Shown here: in pieces, positions 55,901 to 64,000 of the stretch
How positions within the stretch are numbered: position 1 is the stretch's first letter
Layout of the letters: the number at the start of each line of letters is the position of its first letter
NCBI GenBank assembly: GCA_022036555.1
Contig: CM039123.1
Coordinates: 8,309,217-8,373,216 of the forward strand
Direction of reading: 5' to 3'
Length of the DNA: 64,000 nucleotides
Source: Microstegium vimineum
Lineage: Eukaryota; Streptophyta; Magnoliopsida; Poales; Poaceae
Made by a program: the position numbers and the translations under genes
The notes under the pieces: generated by a model
The model's database searches: none
What the model was told of the DNA's origin: nothing
What the model saw: the letters and a program-made list of their open reading frames with translations, nothing else

Positions 55901-58861
55901 GACTGGTGATAAAAATGACGTGTCCTCAGTCTAATGGCATTTGAAGAACCGAGAATAAGAATTAATCATATCTTTAATAATAACTATAAATTTATATATA
56001 CTAGCAAAACATGTGTGTACGCTGCAACGAGATACAATATTTCTTTAAACTGGATTCTATATAATCCCTACTCTCTTTGTCTTAAACTAGAAGTCATTCT
56101 CACTTCCCAAGAAGCCTACTTTTTAAAACTTTAACCAGTTATATATAAAAAATATTAATATTTATAATATATAAGGCATGTTCGCTTGGTAGGATTATGC
56201 ACTATTCTGGCAGGATTATGCACTGTTGGCTGATTTCTTGTGAGAGAAAAACACTGTTCTGACTGGATTTAAGCCGGCTGAAAAGCCAAGCAAACAAGCT
56301 GATAATTAGTATCATTAGACAGATCCTTAAGTATATTTTCATAATAAATTTATTTGGACATATAAATGTTATACATATTTTCTATAAATCTAGTCAAAGT
56401 TGAGAAAACTTGACCAACACACATCTCATAATGTCATCTATTATAGGACGGAGAGAGTAAACATGAGTCATTCCAACTAAGCACAAACCATGAGTCCTTT
56501 TTATTTGTAGTGTGCAAGGCTGTTTTATAAGAAGTACACTGTAAGCCTAGAGAGACGAACCAACTAAGATCTTATTTGGATGTGATCATATTTATATCAA
56601 CCTTCATGGGTTGTGGTGGATTACGATAGAACTTGAGCTAAATTTTACGTCAATCTAACTAGACACATATAGATTAAGATAAATACGCTACCATCCAAAC
56701 AAGGTCTAAGATTATGTTTGCTATTCCCTTCGTTTCAACATGGGATTGATACACGAGCTGAGATTTCTCTGATGCACGTGGTAAGTCACTGCCCGCTCGA
56801 ACACAACAACAGCTTGGGATATATAGCTAGTTTAGCTCAAAGCAGGACGAACCTAACTAAAACGCATCCGCATAAGCTAAAGTATGCCATCAATCCAAGA
56901 TCCGTCAAATGTTGGTCCATATATATAATATAAATATACGAACAAACGGAGTTCCAAGGATCCAATCATAAAATCCAAAAACATACATATAATAATTAAA
57001 AAGAATACTCATATATATAAGTAAAGGAAAAAAAAAGTGGGCCGGCCGATTGCACCATGCCGGCATGTGAAGCAAAGAAGAATAGCATGTTCTAAACTGT
57101 AAAGTGATCCCTCCTAAGGAATGTGCTTTCCAAAAAAGCCAAAACACAGGGGTCCTGATTTGTACTTGATGTATCATGTTTTCTACTCCAAGAATCATCA
57201 AAATGTTGCAGTAGTCCCACCAATAAATAAATAAATGTTGTAGTACATACGACGCACCGCTTGAGTGTACAAAAGTAGGCAAATGCTCAAACATTATGGA
57301 TCTTGCTTTTACGAAACTACAGGTTTGCTTAGGGAATAACAAATTTACTGATTTTTATCCTTAATTAATTCCTTGTCGTCAAATCTAGTTTGTTTTTAAA
57401 CGAACCAGAGCACGCGGGATTATGCCAATTCACTTAAAAGATAAACGTTTTTGGTACGGTGACGCTAGCTATTTCTAACCCATTGTTTCATGCTCTTTTA
57501 ATATGTCAAATGAGGAGAGAATGATACAGCCTTTAAAATGATTATATACTAAGACGGTGATGATATTTCATCCGTATTAACGTGTCAAATAATTGTTTTA
57601 CGATTTATGTCGTCTATGATAATATATGGGCCTAAAACAAGTGTATAGTTAGGTGTTATCAACCTGTATATCCATGAAGATAATATAAGTATTTATACTA
57701 CCCTTGTCAGCAAAAATGTCATCTACAGCACCTAACTAATGCCAATAAAGATAACAACATCTATTATATAGATGTCATCTAAGAGGAGAAAAAGCAATAA
57801 ACGAAGTCACTTCTAGCACTGTAGAGATCAAGGATTGATTGAGAGGATAAAAAAAATAGCTTATGCCGGCTTATTAATAAAGGAAAAATACCACGTACTG
57901 TACGTAGTTGAACAAGAAGAAAAACAAAAAGTTACAAACATATTTAAGACTTAGAATATTTTTTTCTCTGAAATCTGAAACAACAGAAACAATTGCAGTA
58001 CAAACACGTACTCCTACTTGCCAAGTAAGTAACGAAGCAATGAAATGTGAAATCCAACAGATATAGAGGCTATATTACCTGAGAGATGACGCCGAGGACG
58101 CCGAGAGCGACCTTGGCGGCGTCGAGGTCCGGATCGCCGGCGGTGAGCACGCGCACCTTGGCGTAGCCCTCGGCGGCGGGCGCGGGCGTGACGATGCGCA
58201 TCCCGACGACGTACTCGTGCACGGCGCTGCCGTTGCCCCAGAGCGAGCTGCCGTGCGCGCCGGTGCCGAGCATGCCGCCGACGGTGAGCCCCCACCAGTA
58301 GGGCGCGTAGGGCAGGGCGAGGCCGGCCCTGGCGGCCTCGGCGACGAGGTCCCGCAGCGTGACGCCGCTCTCCACCGTGATGTGGCCCGCCGCGGGGTCG
58401 ACGGACACGACGCGGTCGAGGCGCCTGGTGCTGATGACGAGCCCCTCGCCGGCGCCGCTCCCGGGGCACGCCAGCTGCGGGATGCTGTGCGAGTAGCGGG
58501 TGGCCGCCTTCATCTTGGTCCCGGACGCGGCGGCGCCCGCCACGGCGCGCACCAGCTCATCCTCCGACGCCGGGAACGCCGCGGCGGCCGCGCGGCACGT
58601 CGAGCGGTCCGGGAACACGCCGTACGCGCTGGACACGGTGCAGTCGTAGTAGTCGCCCGTGCCGCTGCCCGACGACGAGCACTGCACGGGGTCCGGCGGC
58701 GGGCTGGCCAAGGCTGATCCTCCACGGTCGGATGCGGGGCCGACGAGCAGGACGCTGGTGAGGGTGGCGAGGACGAGCGGCAGCATGCTTCGTTGCTTGA
58801 CCCTGGTGAGGCACTTGGTGAGGACGACAGCTCCGGGGACGGGAGTAGGTGTTGTGTCCAT
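52988..58861 (-). CDS. L-gulonolactone oxidase-like FAD enzyme (one-base frameshift)
   Basis: Exon 1 is 58861-58079 and exon 2 is 54084-52988, joined by cag/gtaata and caaag/gtgacg with phase 0. From the ATG at 58861 residues 25-41 are hydrophobic (MLPLVLATLTSVLLVG), and a start at 58789 would make this a classic signal peptide of a roughly 600-residue protein. Exon 1 has the FAD-binding fold with HSIPQLACP, VESGVTLRDL, ALPYAPYWWGLTVGGMLG and GTGAHGSSLWG (about residues 196-206). Exon 2 is the sugar-lactone oxidase domain with GVELYDGILMRY, GGLPHWGKN (about residue 527) and DPDGLFSSDWSD. Plant members are secreted enzymes able to make ascorbate from L-gulonolactone. The frame breaks at 53899-53902, where a run of four G (minus strand) is one base short of the family frame. 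This is either a real mutation or an assembly error. Confidence 0.85.
55671..55797. mobile_element. Tourist-like MITE (127 bp)
   Basis: The ends gaccttatttag and caaacaaggcc are inverted. The flanking triplets are TAC and TAA, an imperfect PIF/Harbinger duplication. Confidence 0.5.
56071..56457. mobile_element. Stowaway MITE containing a nested MITE
   Basis: The left end ctctctttgtcttaaa and right end tataggacggagagag are inverted, with TA on both sides (56069-56070, 56458-56459). Without the nested insert the element is about 260 bp. Confidence 0.75.
56175..56300. mobile_element. MITE nested in the Stowaway element
   Basis: The ends ggcatgttcgcttgg and ccaagcaaacaagct are inverted (126 bp). 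It interrupts the Stowaway element and is therefore younger. The superfamily is uncertain, hAT-like by its ends. Confidence 0.6.
56568..56706. mobile_element. Tourist (PIF/Harbinger) MITE, 139 bp
   Basis: The inverted ends gatcttatttggatg and catccaaacaaggtc (GAYCTTRTTTGGATG) are flanked by TAA on both sides (56565-56567, 56707-56709). Confidence 0.75.
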
Positions 58862-58945
58862 TGTATAGGAGTACAATGCAGGCATTCGTTTGAAGCAGCT
58901 GCCGGAGCGAAGCTTTATGCAGGGAGCATGGCAGCTCATCATCTA

Positions 58946-58952
58946 TATATGG
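58946..58952 (-). promoter_or_regulatory. TATA box of the gulonolactone oxidase-like gene
   Basis: The minus strand reads atatataga about 85 bases upstream of the ATG at 58861. A start of transcription near 58915 would leave in-frame ATGs at 58885, 58861 and 58789 and exclude the one at 58942. Confidence 0.5.
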
Positions 58953-59650
58953 AACAGCTCTCACCTGTAAGTGTTGAACAAAGGCACGGATTTATTATTA
59001 TTGGATATATGGACAGATATATATGGTGGCTTCAAGTATATTGTTGTACAAATGGCTTCGTCATGTTGTCTGACCCGTGTATGTGCATGGTCCAGTCCAA
59101 GAACGTAAGGAGTAATACGTATATCTATGTGCATATACATACGTACACGTGGTGCGGTGTGTTGTCAAATCAAGAAGATAAAAGGTAAGCAACCACAATA
59201 TACATGAACTAGGTAGTCCATATGAACCCTTTTGTGTAAGTGGGTTATAGGTATTGTTGTTATTATATAATATATATGGACAAACCAGGTTGAAATCTAG
59301 AGCGAAAGAAATAGAGAAGAAAAGAAAGAGTAATATTTATTTATTCCTTATGGGTAGTTCTTAGCGCTATGAATACTTTTTTCTATGGACCGCTATATAG
59401 ATCATTTCTATAATAATATTTAGTTAGTCTGTAATGAATATTTTAATAGCTATGGACTGGTTTTTTGGTAACATTATGGTCATTGATGGATTCAGAAGGG
59501 GCGCTGGGATGGCTGCAGGTCCCCACGTGAGCCTCAATCCTCCGTTGAATTATTATAACATTAGCTCTAAATTACCATTAAATTTTCATTGTCAATCATT
59601 ATATATCTTTATTACTTAGTCCCTTTTGATCTCATCCTAGATCTACCACT
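58953..59650. other. Upstream DNA, no gene
   Basis: AT-rich. 59470-59540 has a transposon-like text (gattcagaaggggcgctggg). No readable frame. Confidence 0.4.
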
Positions 59651-60095
59651 GATTATGTTATGAACGACGTATAGGAATATGAAGTAAAGAATTAAACCAC
59701 AGAGGAGACACATGATTTAACGTGGAAAACCCCTTCGATGTGAAGGGGAAAAACCACGGGCACCAGCCAGCAACAATCTCACTATCTCAAGAGTTTGGGT
59801 TACACGCCTATGGCGGCTTACAAGAGAATCGAGTCTCCACGAAACCCTAGCAAGGGTATATATATCGTACCGTCCCGCACCCCCGACCACAAGGGCGAGG
59901 CCTGATGGGCCGGCTTCAGACTCCGCTACGCTCCATCAGAAGCCCGGCCTATATCCTGGAGTGAATTTAGAACAACTCCAACAGATTATGATTGCTCTGT
60001 GCGTAAAGGAACAACATCTTTATTATCTAGTTCCTTTTAATCTCATCCTAGATCCACCACTGATTATGATTGCTCTGTGCGTAAAGGAACTAACA
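59600..60095. repeat. Local duplication around the small solo LTR
   Basis: The order tttattay..tagt(t)ccyttt..atctcatcctagatcyaccactgattatg occurs at 59608-59657 and again at 60018-60068. gattatgattgctctgtgcg plus taaaggaac also occurs twice (59984 and 60061). Removing the LTR leaves a tandem duplication of about 80 bp. Confidence 0.65.
59656..59983. mobile_element. Small solo LTR (328 bp)
   Basis: It begins tgttatgaacgacg and ends acaactccaaca, with a perfect 5-bp duplication gatta (59651-59655 and 59984-59988). The inner text ggaaaaccccttcgatgtga and ggggaaaaaccacggg is characteristic of grass copia-type LTRs. No internal domain. Confidence 0.8.
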
Positions 60096-61299
60096 GTGTG
60101 CATCGATCGTCTGTACCCAACGTGTGGAGCTGCTCGTCCTCGGTAAACAAGCGGGACCCGACACACTGACACGTACAGCAAGGAAATATGCTGCTTCAAG
60201 TCAGCAAGGAAATCCTTTTGATAGTCACATGTGGATGGAACATGCATGAAAAGTCTTGAACACAATCCCCAACAATATATGTGCAGGGAAGGCGTGGTTA
60301 ATTGCGTAGTACCAGTACCACACGTAAAAATGTTAAAACTTAACTCAAACTCAATCTCGATGTGAGTATGTGACGGCGACCCCTTTTATGAACTAAGCAG
60401 GAAGCTAAACACTAACTACGTAAAACATGGGCTATAACTGTGGAGTTCGATCGGAGCTATCCCTTGCTTGTTTTCCAGTTTATACTAATCTTGAGTTGTT
60501 GTGGAAAAAAAGAAGAAGATGTATGCCTATCCTGCACTACAAGCTAATAAATGATGGGTGATAGCAATCACATCACAATGCATACATATATATAAAAGCT
60601 ACACAATGGACCGCACCGTATCAGGGCATCGATGCTGGAGAATAATGAGATCTAATGCTCGATCTATATCGAGGGTGAGTGGTACACGTACTGGTACGTA
60701 TGATCATCATGCATGTCCACCTTGATTTTTGGTCGATGAATTGACCTTAATTAATTACTATTATCTTCAACTATAGCTGTTATATATATGGAGCACTGTC
60801 TATAAATAATTCGGATCGATCGATATAATGCATGCACGCATGCCACTGGAATGCATGGTCTCAGCTAGTGGGGATGAGAATGGAGTACATATGCTGCTTT
60901 TGGGACACATATGCATGTCGCACCATGCATGAATGCCACAATGTGCAGGTCGGCCTGCGAAAAAGAAAAGTTCAGCATGCCACGCCTACCTTTCGGCTAA
61001 ACATGCATGTTAAAACATATACCCTTTTCAGCACACGTTTTTGCAAATTAGACAACATGATAAAGTAATAGTGATTGGTGACCCTCATCATGGTCAATTA
61101 AAAGCATATACATCATAGACTATCATGAGGAGCTATATATTTGTTCCACAAGAGGGATATAATAGTTATAGTCTTGTGTGGAGGATATACAAGATACATG
61201 ACATAAATCCCACTGGCAAACGACGTAGAATAAGAACAGTTTTCTCACCTCTTCTTTCACTCAGAAACAAGTTATTAGAGATAAAGTGAGACACAATAA
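60096..61299. other. Intergenic DNA, no gene
   Basis: AT-rich, with many atgcatg motifs (60700-61010), but without coding signal or terminal repeats that I can support. Confidence 0.5.
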
Positions 61300-61546
61300 G
61301 GGTATGTTTGGATGCAACAACTAAACTTTAGCTGGTTAAAATTAGCTCCTAGGCATTCAACTAAAACACCAGTTAAAGTTTAGCTCCTACAACTCAACTA
61401 AAGGTAGCCAAAGTTTAGTTGAGTCTATTAGCTAGAGTATCCAAATATCCTAGCTAAAGTTGAGCTATGAGACTTTTTAGTTGACTAAAGTTTAGATCTA
61501 AAGTTTTAGCTAGCTAAACTTTAATTTGATGCATCCAAACAGGACC
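61300..61546. mobile_element. Tourist-like MITE (247 bp)
   Basis: The ends gggtatgtttggatgca and tgcatccaaacaggacc are inverted; the interior repeats ctaaagttta/taaactttag motifs. Flanks are TAA on the left and TAG then TAA on the right, so the duplication is imperfect or slightly displaced. Confidence 0.65.
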
Positions 61547-61555
61547 TAGTAAGTC

Positions 61556-63725
61556 ATCTGGTATTGATGGCTTTCCAACTTCTTTGAAATTTTCTGGGAA
61601 ATAAAAAAACAGACAATGTGGTGCTCTTGAAGTATTTGCTTTTTTAGATCCCTTAACGTTATTCAACCTTAATTTTGGAGGAAATACTCTTCTTCAAAAA
61701 ATTTAAGAGGCAACTAAAATCCAAGGTTGTCTACTTAATGCTAGCTTCATTTTTTTACCAAGGTTTTCCCTAGTAGACTCTTAAGTAACTTGTAATGTAG
61801 TACAACCATCTCAAACGACATTCATATGTCAAGTTAGATTATCATGAAGCGGGTACTAATACTACATGAATCAATCCTTGAACTACATAATAAGGAACTC
61901 AATGAAGTAATCATCAAAGTTGATTTTTAAAAGGTCAAATTATAATAGATATGCTTGATGAATGAAACGATTATGCAAGAAATGGTGCAATAGGATTCAA
62001 ATTTTGTCACGTTGTATGTGGGCATCAAAATTAACGATGACATTAAGAACTTATTTTGAAATAGTAAGGGACTAAGACAACGAGAACCCATGTCCCCTAC
62101 TGTATTCAATAACTCATGGATATACTTTATATATTGGTTAAGATGACAAAAGACGCTGCACATATTACCTCATACCTCACCTTGTGGATGATGGATTCTC
62201 CAATTTTGGAATCCGCGGATGATAGCATCTTGTTTGTGGACCATGATATAGAAAAAAACTAAAAATGCATAGTTACTATGTTGTATATTCAAAGAACTAT
62301 TTTTTCCGAAACTTAACTTCCTCAAAAGTGAGGAATTCTATTATGGAGATGTGAGACAAAATCAGAATACATATATGTTGAGGACTATGGTTTTGAGAGT
62401 TTGGGCATACACAATTCGTCAGTTCATCCGCATAAACTGCATAACTAAAATATTGAATGGAGTACATCTAAGGGATGCTTCAAAATAAAACTAAGTACTG
62501 AAAGGCTAAGCATATTTATTATGAGGCCTGTCTAGTCTTATTGAATTCAATGCTTAACAGTTTACCATATTCATCACTTCTTTTTTAGATCACAAAAGGT
62601 ATAGTATTCCAGCTAGAAAAAACAACATTATTATTGGTCAAGATTTTTTTTTGGCAATAATGATAAGAAAAAACAACACATTGCCAAGTGAGGCATCCTT
62701 TGTTAGCCTAATTATTAAAGAGGTTTAGGTGTAATAGACCCCCTAACTAAGAATGTCTTCTAAACAAAGAGGCGTACCAGACATTGTTTAGAAATATGTC
62801 TTTGAGTTCAAGGACCTTATTCTAAGTATGATAAGTATAGATTAAATCGAATGTTTGCATTTTTTTGAAAGATCCATTAAAGTTCATAAACCATTTTTTT
62901 GGTTGTGGGACTTTAAAGTAAAAAATGTGGCTCCCAAGCTAGATTAGAAAGACACTTGAATAATTTATAGACCCCTTCAGGAGTTAAGGTGACAAATTCT
63001 CTAGCCTATATAATATAGTCAAACTATCCTCATGTCTTCAAGTATTTTGAGATAGGTGCCATTAGATATTTCTTTGTAGAGCATTAGTTGGGAATTGATT
63101 GCTTGGCAAAGCATAGTAGCAAATATATCGAACATTCATCTAATAAACAAAAAGGACGTATTCACATGGGACCCACACATTCATGGACAATTTTTAGTAA
63201 GCTGTATGTATAGATGAATCAGGGAATTCTTTCTAACATATATGTCTATTAAATACCTAAAAGTCCCTCCAAAGTCTAAAATCTTTCTTCGATTCCTTTG
63301 TTGGGAGTTATAGTAGAAATAAACAATATAATTAATGAAATTGGTTAGGCAACCAAAAGTGTTATTTTTGTTATTGTACTAAAATAATCAAGCATTTTTT
63401 CTTTGATTGTCATCACACAAGATCCGTTTGGAGAATTGTTCATATGGCTATTGAATTAACACACCTTGTTCAGATAGTTATCGATTTAACACCACCAAGA
63501 ACAATATCTCATATGCTAGGAGGTTGGCTTACTGGCATAAGAAATAAGAAGAAAAGACATATCTTCATTGGTGTAGCTACTTTTTGTTGTGCAATTAAGT
63601 GTTGTGGCATTGATATTATGTATGAGAAAAAAAATGGCATTTTTCTCTTCGTATGCATGCTCACAAAGTACACACTAGCCATTTTATTTGTTTTTTGTAC
63701 TGACAATGTGAAGTGGGCCGAGTGA
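61556..63725 (+). pseudogene. Decayed L1-type LINE (reverse transcriptase to C-terminal part)
   Basis: Landmarks in order on the plus strand, in different frames, are: SGIDGFPTS (about 61550, counterpart of PGPDGFP), a worn RQGDPLSP-like RQREPMSPTVFN (about 62075), the catalytic-site counterpart ADDSILFVDHDIEKN (about 62215-62260), YLKVPPKSKIFLRF (about 63250-63290), and a C-terminal part with PPRTISHMLGGWLTG (about 63495-63540). It is the same family as the minus-strand LINE at 39-48.5 kb but far older, AT-rich and full of stops. The 5' part with endonuclease is missing; a MITE lies at its left edge. Confidence 0.7.
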
Positions 63726-63767
63726 ATATGCTTAGTGGACAAAAATAATGCAGGTATGCATGTTCAA

Positions 63768-64000
63768 AATTAGAAAAAGTCCAATTTTCCTCCTTAAACT
63801 TTGGTATGCGTCTGTTTTTCTCCCTAAACTATGAAACCAGAAATTTCTCCTTCTTTAACTTTGAAAACCGTTCGTTTTACCTCCCTAAGTGGTTTTGGAG
63901 TTTGGACAGTGTTTTTGTCTTTTTTATTTATTTTGAATGAATCTTTGGAAAACCATAGTAAATCATACAAAAATCATAAAATAGAAAATTCAATTTTGTT
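63768..64000. mobile_element. Left end of a Mutator-type MITE, cut by the window
   Basis: The text aaaaagtccaattttcctcc, ttaaactttggtatgcgtct and ttttacctccctaagtggtt matches the long inverted-repeat ends of a common grass MULE MITE family. The second end lies outside the window. Confidence 0.55.

Larger units (their letters stand above)
54085..58078. other. Intron of the gulonolactone oxidase-like gene (3994 bp), MITE-rich
   Basis: The single intron contains at least four MITEs (listed separately) and otherwise AT-rich DNA. An open minus-strand frame at 56905-57342 shows no recognised domain. Phase 0 borders are clear on both sides. Confidence 0.75.

Noticed and set aside
56905..57342. 145-codon minus-strand frame within the gulonolactone oxidase-like intron
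   Set aside because: No domain, no GC3 bias, and its sequence looks like translated AT-rich intron DNA.

Overview
The window looks like a stretch of a grass nuclear genome, most likely a panicoid or Andropogoneae grass such as sorghum, sugarcane or Miscanthus. This is inferred from the spliced monocot-type genes with very GC-rich first exons, the grass LTR, LINE and MITE families, and the AT-rich intergenic DNA. There is no bacterial-style gene organisation and I saw no tRNA, rRNA or CRISPR array.

Layout. 1-9092 is one LTR retrotransposon on the minus strand, cut by the left edge. It has a 1259-bp 5' LTR (7834-9092), a decayed gag (6005-7775) and, where pol would be expected, a decayed multi-exon gene on the opposite strand (799-4974). 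9093-14212 is repeat-rich, with a wrecked class III peroxidase copy (12440-13130) and a hAT-type MITE. 14613-22685 is a five-exon 4-coumarate:CoA ligase-like gene (minus strand, C-terminal SRL peroxisomal signal). It carries a nonsense codon at an exon end, an insertion inside exon 4, and a 4-kb solo LTR in its third (largest) gap between exons. 26985-28475 is an apparently intact FAR1-related (domesticated MULE transposase) gene. 28.7-37.2 kb holds a gag scrap, hAT elements, a solo LTR nested in an older repeat, and a fold-back element. 37.5-38.1 kb is a frameshifted GH31 (sulfoquinovosidase-like) relic. 39.06-48.5 kb is an L1-type LINE on the minus strand, split in ORF1 by a 2243-bp solo LTR.

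48598-49140 is an intact two-exon EG45/plant-natriuretic-peptide-like secreted protein gene. 50544-51651 is a Pack-MULE-like element with 160-bp inverted repeats and captured exon-like sequence. 52988-58861 is a two-exon L-gulonolactone oxidase-like gene (minus strand) with a 4-kb MITE-filled intron and a one-base frameshift in a G run. The right end has a small solo LTR (59656-59983), a Tourist-type MITE, a second decayed LINE on the plus strand (about 61556-63725) and the start of a Mutator-type MITE cut by the window edge.

The host genes (4CL-like, FAR1-related, EG45-like, gulonolactone oxidase-like) are functionally unrelated and are not an operon or cluster. All four lie on the minus strand. 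The main interest is in nested transposon history, the retroelement with an antisense spliced gene, and the way mobile DNA has altered the host genes. I found no convincing new defence or metabolic system.
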